Numbered from the stretch's first letter, positions 1 to 6,017 are shown. The stretch: 11,689 bases of DNA from Acidobacteriota bacterium (GCA_023436495.1 JAEZIT010000073.1:1-11689); one strand, 5' to 3'. Made by a program: numbers and translations. Notes: generated by a model not told the origin, from the letters alone.

Positions 1-486
1 GATGGTTCCCGTAGTCAGCGTGACGACGATCATCAGCGTAGCAGACCAGGTGTCCGCTATAACACCGTTACGGCTTAGCCACGTGGCAACAAAGAAAGTC
101 TGAACGGCACAGAGGACAACCGTTAGGTAACGAGTCCACTGGTTAAGCTTCTGACGGCCAACCTCGCCTTCCTCCTGGATCTTTTTGACCGCCGGAGATA
201 GTACGGGCATCAGCTGCATGATGATCGACGCAGTGATGTAAGGCGTCACGCCTAGAGCGAAAACCGAGATCGTGCGGAAATTACCGCCCGAGAAGAGATC
301 GAGAACGCCAAGGAGCGTACCGGCCACGTCATTCCAGACGCGCTCCAACTGGTCCTTATTAATACCGGGAGCCGCAACGTGCGCGCCGAACCGGTAGATC
401 GCCAACATGCCGAGGGTGAACAAGATCCGGGTGCGTAGCTCCGGGATCTTGAACATGTTCTGAACGGCGTTAAGAAACTTCTCCAT
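1..486 (-). CDS. secY: SecY preprotein translocase channel subunit (N-terminal 162 residues; 3' end outside window)
   Basis: SecY is the pore-forming subunit of the SecYEG channel in the inner membrane, moving unfolded proteins out of, or into, the membrane. The frame starts with MEKFLNAVQNMFKIPELRTR and stays open to the window edge, where the rest of the roughly 440-residue protein is cut off. Visible features are a first membrane segment at about residues 20–37, the plug-domain region at about 57–72 (LLGVLDLFSGG), the family signature at 79–93 (GVTPYITASIIMQLM) on the second membrane helix, and a further hydrophobic helix at about 119–137. The start ATG follows an AAGGA ribosome binding site (492–496) by 5 nt. 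As usual for spc operons it follows rplO, here after a 94-nt spacer with an 8-bp inverted repeat. The identification is certain; only the C-terminal part is missing. Confidence 0.98.
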   Translation of the reverse strand, partial: MEKFLNAVQNMFKIPELRTRILFTLGMLAIYRFGAHVAAPGINKDQLERVWNDVAGTLLGVLDLFSGGNFRTISVFALGVTPYITASIIMQLMPVLSPAVKKIQEEGEVGRQKLNQWTRYLTVVLCAVQTFFVATWLSRNGVIADTWSATLMIVVTLTTGTI

Positions 487-580
487 ATAATTCCTTGTTC
501 AGAGCGAGGGCTTTAGCTTGTTTTCCGTCACCGCCAAATGCCTCGAAGCTACTTTACCAGCTAAGACTGGAACTCTGAAC
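487..580. repeat. rplO–secY spacer with nested inverted repeats
   Basis: The 94-nt spacer is closed by a perfect 8-bp inverted repeat, GTTCAGAG at 497–504 and CTCTGAAC at 573–580. One arm touches the rplO stop codon (581–583); the other touches the AAGGA ribosome binding site of secY. A second perfect 6-bp pair, TAGCTT (514–519) and AAGCTA (546–551), lies inside, and CGAGG (505–509)/CCTCG (541–545) offers a competing pairing. There is no U-run after it in the transcript direction, so it does not look like an intrinsic terminator. A role in spacing, RNA processing or secY translation is possible but inferred only. Confidence 0.6.
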
Positions 581-1054
581 CTAAGCAGCCGCTTCAGCGG
601 CTTTGACGATCTCGGTGGCAGTGCCGCCTGCTTTTTCGATCTTGTCCTTGGCGGTCTTCGTAAAGCGGTGCGCGGAGATCTTCAGAGCTTTGGTGATGTC
701 ACCATTGCCGAGGATCACCAGATCGTGTTTCGCCTTTTTGATCAACCCGCGATCGTGAAGGATCTCCGGTGTGACCTCGTCGCCAGCGTTGAAGTTCTCT
801 TCGATCTTGGCGAGGCTTATTTCGATCCACTGCTTTTTGAAGATATTTGTGAACCCGCGCTTCGGCAGACGACGCTGCAGCGGCATCTGGCCGCCCTCGA
901 AACCCGGGCGGCTGCTGTAGCCGGAACGCGATTTCTGCCCCTTATGTCCGCGGCCCGACGTTTTGCCGAGGCCGGAACCTGGACCACGGCCGACGCGCTT
1001 CTTCTTGTGGGTCGAACCGGGAGCGGGTTTCAGATTATTCAGTGAAAGTGCCAT
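581..1054 (-). CDS. rplO: 50S ribosomal protein L15
   Basis: L15 is a late-assembling large-subunit protein that binds 23S rRNA domain II and contacts 5S-associated regions. The 157-residue product is of usual bacterial length. Its N-terminus, MALSLNNLKPAPGSTHKKKR, is followed by the Gly/Arg/Lys-rich extension typical of the family (VGRGPGSGLGKTSGRGHKGQ, about residues 21–40) that threads into rRNA, then the FEGGQMPLQRRLPKRGF motif at about 52–68. The C-terminal half has the usual globular fold pattern ending in an Ala-rich tail. The ATG is preceded by AGGA about 8 nt upstream. It lies after rpmD (118-nt spacer) and before secY (94-nt spacer), the canonical spc order. No anomalies. Confidence 0.98.
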   Translation of the reverse strand: MALSLNNLKPAPGSTHKKKRVGRGPGSGLGKTSGRGHKGQKSRSGYSSRPGFEGGQMPLQRRLPKRGFTNIFKKQWIEISLAKIEENFNAGDEVTPEILHDRGLIKKAKHDLVILGNGDITKALKISAHRFTKTAKDKIEKAGGTATEIVKAAEAAA

Positions 1055-1172
1055 GATTTTGTCCTATTTTCGTTGAACGTGAATTGTTGTTCCTTGAGGC
1101 TCGTTACAGCGATGCCTTTCGGCGTAATCCTTAGGGTATTACGACAAAAGGCAGCGAACAACCGACCACGAA
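1055..1172. repeat. rpmD–rplO spacer with a stacked hairpin
   Basis: This 118-nt spacer, unusually long for rpmD–rplO, contains a two-tier inverted repeat: GCCTTT (1114–1119) with AAAGGC (1147–1152), then after a 3x3 internal loop CGTAAT (1123–1128) with ATTACG (1138–1143). An outer 7-bp pair, GTTGTTC (1086–1092) and GAACAAC (1156–1162), resembles the GTTGTTCG/CGAACAAC arms found in other spacers of this operon. No U-run follows in the transcript, so no terminator is called. Function is unknown. Confidence 0.55.
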
Positions 1173-1376
1173 CTATTCCACGATCCGCAGAAGATGCGGG
1201 ACCTTGGCGACGATGCCGCGCATTGCCGGTGTGTCCGGGCGCGTCACCTTTTGGTTAAGCTTCGTGATGCCGAGGCTCTTCACGATCTGCTTCTGCGTCT
1301 TCGCGTAACCGATCGAGCTGCGGTAATACTGGATCGTGATGTTACCGCCGGCCGTATTCTCTTCTTTCTTTGCCAT
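1173..1376 (-). CDS. rpmD: 50S ribosomal protein L30
   Basis: L30 is a small large-subunit protein that packs near 23S rRNA domain II and 5S rRNA. The call is 67 residues, close to the normal 58–62 plus a short Lys/Glu-rich lead (MAKKEENTAGG). The core reads ITIQYYRSSIGYAKTQKQIV and continues to NQKVTRPDTPAMRGIVAKVPHLLRIVE, matching the family's strand–helix–strand pattern with the conserved GIxKxxQ...D-TPAxRGMIxKVxHLV end. An in-frame ATG 16 codons upstream (1424) exists, but the extension is non-family sequence inside the palindromic spacer, so the MAKK start was chosen. No strong Shine–Dalgarno is visible. Sits between rpsE and rplO as usual. Confidence 0.96.
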   Translation of the reverse strand: MAKKEENTAGGNITIQYYRSSIGYAKTQKQIVKSLGITKLNQKVTRPDTPAMRGIVAKVPHLLRIVE

Positions 1377-1415
1377 GATCTTATTGTCTAGAGTGCAGGC
1401 CAAAGCCCGAACCCA

Positions 1416-1429
1416 CGCGATCAATCGCG
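1416..1429. repeat. Short palindrome in rpsE–rpmD spacer
   Basis: CGCGA-TCAA-TCGCG forms a perfect 5-bp stem with a 4-nt loop in the 63-nt spacer between the rpsE stop and the rpmD start. It is close to the rpsE stop codon (1440–1442). It is GC-rich but not followed by a U-run in the transcript, so it is not called a terminator. Confidence 0.45.
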
Positions 1430-1439
1430 CGCTCCTAAA

Positions 1440-1946
1440 CTAAACCAGTTCCTCGACCTGCTTACCGCGCAGGCGGGCAACTTCCATCGGGTCTTTCATC
1501 CGCAGCAGGCCGTCAAATGTGGCGCGAACCACATTGTGATTGTTGCTCGAGCCGAGGATCTTTGTGCGGACGTTGTGAACGCCCAGGGCCTGCAGAACCA
1601 ATCGGACGGCACCACCTGCGATAACGCCGGTACCTTCGGCGGCCGGCTTCAGGAGCACACGGCCCGCACCGTATTCACCGATGATCTCATGCGGGAGAGT
1701 TCCTTCGATCAGCGGGACGCGGATGAGGTTATTCTTGGCAGCCTCTACCGCTTTCTTGATCGCATTCGGAACTTCCTTGGCTTTTCCTGTTCCGAAACCG
1801 ACGTGGCCGGCCTCGTCACCGACGACCACCAACGCCGCGAACGACATGTTCTTACCGCCCTTAACAACCTTGGTCACGCGGTTGATCGAGATCAACTGGT
1901 CCTTCAGGATCAAACTGTTCGGCGAAATTCTCTGTTTATTCTTCAT
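1440..1946 (-). CDS. rpsE: 30S ribosomal protein S5
   Basis: S5 sits at the mRNA entry side of the 30S subunit with S3 and S4 and helps decoding accuracy and mRNA unwinding. The 168-residue product has the N-terminal double-stranded-RNA-binding-like domain (LKDQLISINRVTKVVKGGKN at about 14–33, then FAALVVVGDEAGHVGFGTGK at 36–55) and the C-terminal domain with GTLPHEIIGEYGAGRVLLKP (82–101) and GTGVIAGGAVRLVLQALGV (105–123), ending with DPMEVARLRGK. Length and motifs are normal. The ATG overlaps the 3' end of rplR by 11 nt, which suggests translational coupling; the purine-rich stretch inside the rplR tail would serve as its ribosome binding site. Confidence 0.98.
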   Translation of the reverse strand: MKNKQRISPNSLILKDQLISINRVTKVVKGGKNMSFAALVVVGDEAGHVGFGTGKAKEVPNAIKKAVEAAKNNLIRVPLIEGTLPHEIIGEYGAGRVLLKPAAEGTGVIAGGAVRLVLQALGVHNVRTKILGSSNNHNVVRATFDGLLRMKDPMEVARLRGKQVEELV

Positions 1947-2337
1947 TGCTTTCTACTTTTTCCTGTCCTTCGACCGATTCATTCTTGTTCAGGCCGGCCT
2001 CGCGCGTCGCATCGAGCAATGCCTTGACGCGGCCGTGATAAACATAACCGCCGCGGTCAAAAACGACGTTCGAAATGCCTGCCGCCTGAGCTCGTTCGGC
2101 GATCGCCTTGCCGACCGCCCTCGCGCCTTCAACGTTTCCGCCGGTCCCGGAGAACACTTTCTCGGTCGTCGAAGCGGTAGCAAGCGTTTTGCCGGAATTG
2201 TCGTCGATCACCTGAGCATAGATGTGATTCAGGCTGCGGAACACGGCAAGCCTCGGCCTTTCCGCCGAACCGCGGACTTTCTTGCGAATGCGGCTGTGCA
2301 CCCCGCGACGAATTTCTGCTCTATTCTTCTGTGCCAT
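1936..2337 (-). CDS. rplR: 50S ribosomal protein L18 with acidic C-terminal tail
   Basis: L18 carries 5S rRNA into the central protuberance together with L5. The 133-residue product has the basic N-terminus (RRGVHSRIRKKVRGSAERPRL, within residues 10–30), the FRSLNHIYAQVIDD segment (33–46), GARAVGKAIAERAQAAGI (71–88) and the FDRGGYVYHGRVKALLDATREAGL end (93–116) of the family. Most bacterial L18 proteins stop close to this AREAGL motif; here a further 17 residues, NKNESVEGQEKVESNEE, follow. Its last codons overlap the rpsE start by 11 nt, so the tail and the overlap arose in the same DNA. Follows rplF after a 94-nt spacer with a long imperfect inverted repeat. Confidence 0.97.
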   Translation of the reverse strand: MAQKNRAEIRRGVHSRIRKKVRGSAERPRLAVFRSLNHIYAQVIDDNSGKTLATASTTEKVFSGTGGNVEGARAVGKAIAERAQAAGISNVVFDRGGYVYHGRVKALLDATREAGLNKNESVEGQEKVESNEE

Positions 2338-2431
2338 AATCTTTTGATCGTTGTTAGCGGTTGATCGCTGGTCGCTTGCTGCGGTCGAATTCTTCGCAGG
2401 CCTTTGACGGCGACTAACCGCGAACCCCTAA
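2338..2431. repeat. rplF–rplR spacer with a 16-nt imperfect inverted repeat
   Basis: GTTAGCGGTTGATCGC (2353–2368) and GCGACTAACCGCGAAC (2410–2425) can pair at 13 of 16 positions, across a 41-nt loop. The arm near the rplF stop ends in CGCGAAC, the same string found at the upstream arm of the rpsS–rplV spacer element. One of the three unpaired positions is G opposite T on the plus strand, which becomes C opposite A in the mRNA. Confidence 0.55.
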
Positions 2432-2992
2432 CTATTTACCGGTCTTTCCGGGTTTAAGCTTGTAAAACTTGTCTGCGTAACGCACGCCTTTGCCCTTATA
2501 AGCGTCCGGCTTTCTCAGGTGGTTCAGCTCGGCGGCAACCTGGCCGAGAAGCTGTTTGTCAATACCAGTGAGCGTTATGGTCGTCTGATACTGGTTGATG
2601 GACGATTTCGTGTTAACGCGTTCGGCCTTTGCTTCGATGCCTTCGGGCAAAGCATATTCTATCGGATGTGAATACCCGAGAGCGAATACGATCTTTTTGC
2701 CTTGGACATCGGCCTTATAACCGACGCCGACGACGTCCATTTCCTTCTTAAATCCTTCCGTAACACCGACCACGGCATTGTTTGCCAATGCGCGTGCCAG
2801 GCCGTGGAATGCTGCGTAATCATCATTCTCGCGTTCGGCGACAAGGCTGCCGTCTTCCTGCTTGAATTTTACGCCTCCCGGAACCGGTGTCTTCAGCGTG
2901 CCCTTGGGGCCTTTTACCTCAAGTTCCTTATCGCTGATCGAAACCGTGACTCCTGCCGGTATTGTGATCGCCTTTCTTCCTACTCGCGACAT
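2432..2992 (-). CDS. rplF: 50S ribosomal protein L6
   Basis: L6 lies near the sarcin–ricin loop at the factor-binding site of the large subunit. The 186-residue product begins MSRVGRKAITIPAGV, the standard N-terminus, and ends with the diagnostic motif LRKPDAYKGKGVRYADK at about 161–177, which corresponds to the family's RxPEPYKGKGIRY. The two repeated L6 domains are visible, with VVGVGYKADVQGKKIVFALGYSHPI in the middle. Between PEGIEAKAE and GIDKQ the linker (VNTKSSINQYQTTITLT) seems about ten residues longer than in common homologues. The frame extends upstream to an ATG at 3073 inside rpsH, but the family N-terminus and a GAGGAAAT ribosome binding site fix the start at 2992. Confidence 0.97.
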   Translation of the reverse strand: MSRVGRKAITIPAGVTVSISDKELEVKGPKGTLKTPVPGGVKFKQEDGSLVAERENDDYAAFHGLARALANNAVVGVTEGFKKEMDVVGVGYKADVQGKKIVFALGYSHPIEYALPEGIEAKAERVNTKSSINQYQTTITLTGIDKQLLGQVAAELNHLRKPDAYKGKGVRYADKFYKLKPGKTGK

Positions 2993-3038
2993 ATTTCCTC
3001 TTGAACGTTTCGAATCCCGAAGGACCGGAATACGCAAA

Positions 3039-3431
3039 TTAATAGATCTCTGCCAAAATTTCGCCGCCGACATTTTCCTGGCGTGCTTTCTTTCCGCTCA
3101 TCAGGCCTCTCGACGTCGAAACGATATTGACGCCGTATCCGCCGAGCACTTTCGGGATATGGCCCGACCCCACGTAAACTCGCCGCCCGGGACGCGAAAC
3201 GCGTGCCAGGTGCGTGATCGACGAAACGCCCTTGGTATCGTACCGAAGGAAGATGCGGATCATATATTTTACGCCTTCGCCCTTCATGACGAAATTGTTG
3301 ATGTAGCCTTCTTCTTTAAGGATTCGAGCCACTTCCAGCTTGAGCTTTGAGCCCGGGATATCAACACGCGTGTGCTTCGCCGCAATTGCGTTGCGGATCC
3401 GCGTGAGCATATCGGCTATTGGATCTGTCAT
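3039..3431 (-). CDS. rpsH: 30S ribosomal protein S8
   Basis: S8 is a primary 16S rRNA binder (helix 21 in the central domain); in Escherichia coli it also represses the spc operon by binding mRNA near the rplE start. The 130-residue product has the normal N-terminus MTDPIADMLTRIRNA and the C-terminal motif VSTSRGLMSGKKARQENVGGEILAEIY, including the conserved STSxG and the GGEILA end. Length is typical (about 130). The ATG is preceded by GGAG with 9-nt spacing, a good ribosome binding site. It lies between rpsN (69-nt spacer) and rplF (46 nt). No oddities. Whether this S8 is an autogenous regulator here is open; see the rplX–rplE spacer. Confidence 0.98.
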   Translation of the reverse strand: MTDPIADMLTRIRNAIAAKHTRVDIPGSKLKLEVARILKEEGYINNFVMKGEGVKYMIRIFLRYDTKGVSSITHLARVSRPGRRVYVGSGHIPKVLGGYGVNIVSTSRGLMSGKKARQENVGGEILAEIY

Positions 3432-3500
3432 TACTATTAACTCCGTTGATTTATTGCGGTGGTTCGGGTTCCTCTCCCGCCTTCCGCATATCTAAAAACT

Positions 3501-3806
3501 CTACCAGCTAGATTTAACGACGCCCGGGATCTGGCCTTCGAGTGCCAACTCGCGAAGAGCTATCCTGGAGACCCCGAATTTCCTAAGGTATCCACGCGAC
3601 CGGCCGGACTGCGAACATCGGTTGCGAACCCGGATAGGGCTTGCGTCCCTCGGCATTTTCTGCAGCTTGATCACCGCCGCATCCACCTCTTCCGGGGTCG
3701 AACGCGGGTTATTAATGATCTTCTTCAGGGCCGTGCGGCGTTCCGCATACAATGCTACCTTCTTGCGGCGTTGTTCGTTCTTTACAACTTTACTGATCTT
3801 TGCCAT
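3501..3806 (-). CDS. rpsN: 30S ribosomal protein S14, long zinc-free type
   Basis: S14 assembles late in the 30S head beside S3, S10 and S19. The 101-residue product is the long C-minus form: it has only a single Cys (C64, in RNRC) where the short zinc-binding form has CxxC pairs, and it carries the internal spacer region TPEEVDAAVIKLQKMPRDASP at about 37–57. The diagnostic C-terminal half reads RVRNRC...GRSRGYLRKFGVSRIALREL followed by GQIPGVVKSSW, the family's terminal motif. The start MAKISK is standard, although the ribosome binding site is weak. It follows rplE by 26 nt and precedes rpsH. Having the zinc-independent form as the only locus copy implies no zinc dependence for S14 from this operon. 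Confidence 0.98.
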   Translation of the reverse strand: MAKISKVVKNEQRRKKVALYAERRTALKKIINNPRSTPEEVDAAVIKLQKMPRDASPIRVRNRCSQSGRSRGYLRKFGVSRIALRELALEGQIPGVVKSSW

Positions 3807-3832
3807 ATATATGTGATCTTCTCGTCTGGGTA

Positions 3833-4372
3833 CTACTGCCTGAACGGCATTCCCAGCGCTTTCAGCAGCGAGCGTGCCTGTTCGTCGTTCGCCGCGGTCG
3901 TGACGATCGAAATATTCATTCCGCGGGTCTTGTCGACCTTGTTAAAATCGATCTCCGGAAAAATAAGCTGCTCGCGAATACCGAGCGTATAATTCCCGCG
4001 TCCGTCGAATGCCTTGCCAGAGATCCCGCGGAAATCGCGTACACGCGGCAGTGCGACCGAGATCAGGCGATCGAGAAATTCGTACATCCTCTCGCCCCGA
4101 AGCGTTACCATCGTGCCGATGTTCATTCCTTCGCGAAGCTTGAACGCCGCGATCGACTTTTTCGCTTTCGTCACAACAGGCTTCTGGCCGGTGATCGCCT
4201 TCAATTCTTCGGCGGCCGTGTCGAGGATCTTGGCGTTGCTGCTCGCTTCGCCGAGTCCCATGTTGATCACGATCTTTTCGATCTTAGGCACGGCCATCGG
4301 ATTCGTGATATCGAATTCCTTGGCGAGCGCACCGGCGATCTCGTTCTTATATTTATCTCTTAATCTAGCCAT
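3833..4372 (-). CDS. rplE: 50S ribosomal protein L5
   Basis: L5 binds 5S rRNA and the P-site tRNA T-loop in the central protuberance and bridges to S13. The 179-residue product is of normal length and carries MARLRDKYKNEIAGALAKEF, then NPMAVPKIEKIVINMGLGEA (24–43), the AITGQKPVVTKAKKSIAAFKLREGMNIG block (about 59–86) and RGERMYEFLDRLISVALPRVRDFRG (92–116), ending in FPEIDFNKVDKTRGMNISIVTTA. The start is fixed by a strong GAGGAG ribosome binding site 11 nt upstream (4384–4389), which lies in the bulge of an inverted repeat; see the separate entry. It is followed by rpsN after 26 nt. Confidence 0.98.
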   Translation of the reverse strand: MARLRDKYKNEIAGALAKEFDITNPMAVPKIEKIVINMGLGEASSNAKILDTAAEELKAITGQKPVVTKAKKSIAAFKLREGMNIGTMVTLRGERMYEFLDRLISVALPRVRDFRGISGKAFDGRGNYTLGIREQLIFPEIDFNKVDKTRGMNISIVTTAANDEQARSLLKALGMPFRQ

Positions 4373-4428
4373 TGTTTGAGAATCTCCTCAGTTTGGGACC
4401 TGCTTTTCGCTTTACCAAACCTCAAACC
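4373..4428 (-). promoter_or_regulatory. rplX–rplE spacer: nested stems bracketing the rplE ribosome binding site
   Basis: Two perfect stems stack in this 56-nt spacer: an outer 7-bp pair, GTTTGAG (4374–4380) with CTCAAAC (4421–4427), and an inner 6-bp pair, GTTTGG (4391–4396) with CCAAAC (4415–4420). The inner and outer arms are contiguous on the upstream side (4415–4427), so the 10 nt between them on the start-codon side (4381–4390) bulge out. That bulge is exactly the rplE Shine–Dalgarno, GAGGAG in the mRNA. The stem arm CTCAAAC in the mRNA lies between the Shine–Dalgarno and the ATG and would limit ribosome access when paired. In E. coli the S8 repressor acts at this same gene junction. 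Likeness to the S8 site itself was not established. Confidence 0.5.
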
Positions 4429-4845
4429 TTATTCTTCTTCGTTTTTCGGCTTCGGTTCCGATCTGTACGAACCCGATTCCGGGATAACCTTTCCGCTCTT
4501 CGCGACGCGGACCTTCTGGCCGTCACGCGTTTCGTATTTCACGCGGGTCGGCTTGCCTGTTTCCGGATCCACAAGAGCAACGTTCGAAATGTCGACCCAG
4601 GCTTCCTGTTCGCGGATACCGCCTTCGATATTCATCTGCGGGACGGCTTTGCGGTGACGTTTGACGATCATCGCGCCCTCTACTTTCACCTTTCCGGTGC
4701 GTGCATCGACCTCGATGACCTTACCGCGATACGGCTGGCGCTTGCCGGCGCTGTCAAAGCGGTTGTATTCCTTGCCAGCGATAAATACGACTTGGTCGCC
4801 GCGTTTGATCTTGCTCTTAACTGTTCCTGTCTTAACGCTTTTCAT
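4429..4845 (-). CDS. rplX: 50S ribosomal protein L24 with expanded KOW loop
   Basis: L24 is an assembly initiator of the large subunit; its hairpin lies at the rim of the nascent-chain exit port. The 138-residue product exceeds the usual 102–105. The KOW motif normally reads like GKDKGKxGKV; here GK (24–25) is followed by EYNRFDSAGKRQPYR before GKVIEV (41–46), about ten extra residues. The rest is normal: VKVEGAMIVKRHRK (53–66), GGIREQEAWVDISNVALVDP (75–94), TGKPTRVKYE and KVRVAKSGKVI (111–121). An N-terminal lead (MKSVKTGTVKS) and a charged C-terminal tail (SEPKPKNEEE) add the remainder. A GAGAGGAACG ribosome binding site precedes the ATG. It sits between rplN and rplE as expected. Confidence 0.96.
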   Translation of the reverse strand: MKSVKTGTVKSKIKRGDQVVFIAGKEYNRFDSAGKRQPYRGKVIEVDARTGKVKVEGAMIVKRHRKAVPQMNIEGGIREQEAWVDISNVALVDPETGKPTRVKYETRDGQKVRVAKSGKVIPESGSYRSEPKPKNEEE

Positions 4846-4895
4846 CGTTCCTCTCGACCGTACAAGGCCAATGGGCCCTACACGTCTGATCTAAC

Positions 4896-5264
4896 CTATA
4901 TAACCTCGGGAGCGAGGCTGACGATCTTCATGAAGTTTCGCTCGCGAAGCTCACGCGCCACCGGGCCGAATACACGGGTTCCGATCGGCGAACCGTCATC
5001 CTTGATCAACACGGCCGCATTTTCGTCAAAGCGGATATAAGTTCCGTCCTTGCGGCGGACTTCCTTCCGCGTGCGGACGATGACCGCATTATAGACCTTT
5101 CCTTTCTTGGCCGTGCCGTCCGGAGCGGCCTCTTTGACCGTCACCTTGATCTTGTCGCCGAGGCGCGCCAGCTTGCTGGTCGATCCGCCGATCGGCATGA
5201 TCATCTCGACGCGCTTTGCTCCTGAATTATCAGCGACCGTTAACGAGGTCTGCATCTGAATCAT
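4896..5264 (-). CDS. rplN: 50S ribosomal protein L14
   Basis: L14 sits at the subunit interface and makes bridges B5 and B8 with 16S rRNA. The 122-residue length is exactly that of the bacterial family. Key segments are MIQMQTSLTVADNSGAKRVE (1–20), the LGDKIKVTVKEA strand, the KKGKVYNAVIVRTRKEVRRKDG block (about 54–75), IRFDENAAVLIKDDGSPIGTRVFGPVARELRERNF and the end KIVSLAPEVI. The ATG follows a GAGGA ribosome binding site about 7 nt upstream. The SLAPEVI ending is one reason for leaning to Acidobacteriota. It follows rpsQ after a 79-nt spacer with a palindromic element. Confidence 0.98.
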   Translation of the reverse strand: MIQMQTSLTVADNSGAKRVEMIMPIGGSTSKLARLGDKIKVTVKEAAPDGTAKKGKVYNAVIVRTRKEVRRKDGTYIRFDENAAVLIKDDGSPIGTRVFGPVARELRERNFMKIVSLAPEVI

Positions 5265-5343
5265 AACTTTTCCTCAATCGTTCATCGTTGGCCGTTCCTG
5301 GATCGCCGCACTTTATCACCGTCGGCGATCAACGAACCACGAA
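5265..5343. repeat. rpsQ–rplN spacer palindromic element
   Basis: A perfect 8-bp inverted repeat, GATCGCCG (5301–5308) and CGGCGATC (5323–5330), encloses a 14-nt loop, with a further GTTC (5294–5297)/GAAC (5334–5337) pair outside it. Next to the rplN start the plus strand reads TCGTTCATCGTTGG (5278–5291), matching the TCGTTCGTCGTTGG found beside the rplV and rplP starts at 13 of 14 positions. This marks the spacer as a member of the shared element family. Confidence 0.6.
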
Positions 5344-5778
5344 TTAAAGTTCAGCTTTCTGAATGATCTCAACAACACGCCAGCGTTTGCGGGCCGACAG
5401 CGGACGCGTTTCTACGATCCGCACCTTGTCCCCGGTCTTTGCACCGAGCTCGTCATGAGCCATGAATCTCTTACCCTGGCGGACATACTTGCGATAGGTC
5501 GGATGTTTGACGATACGATCGACGCGGACAACGACGGTTTTCGTCATTTTGTCCGAAGCGACGACCCCGATCCGCTCCGCACGCTTGCCTTTCTTCGGCG
5601 CGGCCGGGACGTCGCCGGCTTCTACCGGTTCCGCCTTATCTGCGGCGGGCGCATCCGCGGCCTTCTTCTCCGCTTTCGGTTCGGCCTCTTGAGCCGTTAC
5701 TTCTGCCGGGGTTTCTTCGACGTTCTCTTCCGCCGGAGATGCGTTCGCTTCTAATTCTTCGTTCTTCTTCTTTGCCAT
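5344..5778 (-). CDS. rpsQ: 30S ribosomal protein S17 with ~65-residue N-terminal extension
   Basis: S17 is a primary binder of the 16S rRNA 5' domain, at the bottom of the 30S body. The OB-fold core starts at about residue 67 (AERIGVVASDKMTKTVVVRV) and includes KHPTYRKYVR (91–100), AHDE (107–110), GDKVRIVETRPLSARKRWRVVEII (116–139), all typical. Residues 1–65 are an extra segment rich in Ala, Glu, Lys and Pro with no Cys, Trp or aromatic residues, likely disordered. No ATG lies between residue 1 and the core's internal Met 78, which falls inside the conserved SDKM motif, so the long start is the best reading unless a GTG is used. The Shine–Dalgarno is weak. It follows rpmC after 25 nt. Confidence 0.95.
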   Translation of the reverse strand: MAKKKNEELEANASPAEENVEETPAEVTAQEAEPKAEKKAADAPAADKAEPVEAGDVPAAPKKGKRAERIGVVASDKMTKTVVVRVDRIVKHPTYRKYVRQGKRFMAHDELGAKTGDKVRIVETRPLSARKRWRVVEIIQKAEL

Positions 5779-5803
5779 TGTCTTATCTCAACTTGCCGCC
5801 GGC

Positions 5804-6013
5804 CTATTTAGCTTCCGATTCCTTCTTGTTGATCAGCGTGTAAACACGTGCAAGCGTCTTCTTCTCACGGCGAATGTCCTTGACCGTTTCGCCGACACCG
5901 AGCGTCTTGCGGAATTTCAGCCTGAACAGGGATTCCTTAAGAGCGTCAGCCTGGTCCCGCAGCTCGTCGACGTTCATATCCTTTAGCTGATCGATTTGTT
6001 CTCTGCGTTTCAT
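5804..6013 (-). CDS. rpmC: 50S ribosomal protein L29
   Basis: L29 is a small helical protein at the exit port next to L23, part of the docking area for trigger factor, SRP and SecY. The 69-residue product, MKRREQIDQLKDMNVDELRD onward, is normal length and predicted all-helical: an acidic first helix (VDELRDQADALKESLFRLKF, 15–34), then TLGVGETVKDIRREKKTLARVYTLINKK. The conserved LKxELFxLRFQ-like and IRxxRRxIARxxTxL patterns are recognisable. The frame stays open upstream inside rplP, but family length favours the ATG at 6013, 4 nt after the rplP stop. AAGGAGG lies 14 nt upstream within the rplP 3' end, a longer than usual spacing. Confidence 0.96.
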   Translation of the reverse strand: MKRREQIDQLKDMNVDELRDQADALKESLFRLKFRKTLGVGETVKDIRREKKTLARVYTLINKKESEAK

Positions 6014-6017
6014 AATC

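Noticed and set aside
1377..1424. Upstream ATG extending rpmD by 16 codons
   Set aside because: The added sequence is spacer containing a palindrome and is outside the L30 family pattern.
1681..2364. Plus-strand open frame (about 227 codons) opposite rpsE and rplR
   Set aside because: It is antisense to two intact, conserved genes and its translation has no family features; a shadow frame.
2993..3073. Upstream ATG extending rplF into rpsH
   Set aside because: The extra 27 residues do not belong to the L6 family, overlap rpsH, and a good ribosome binding site precedes MSRVGRK.
3432..3500. Possible hairpin (TGCGG/CCGCA) in the rpsN–rpsH spacer
   Set aside because: Only short interrupted pairing by eye, no better than expected in GC-rich sequence, and no family strings.
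3501..3806. Truncated or mutated zinc site in S14
   Set aside because: The protein is the well-known long zinc-free S14 type, for which a lone Cys is normal.
4846..4895. GGCC-AAT-GGGCC mini-hairpin in the rplN–rplX spacer
   Set aside because: Four to five pairs only, unrelated to the spacer families; too weak to call.
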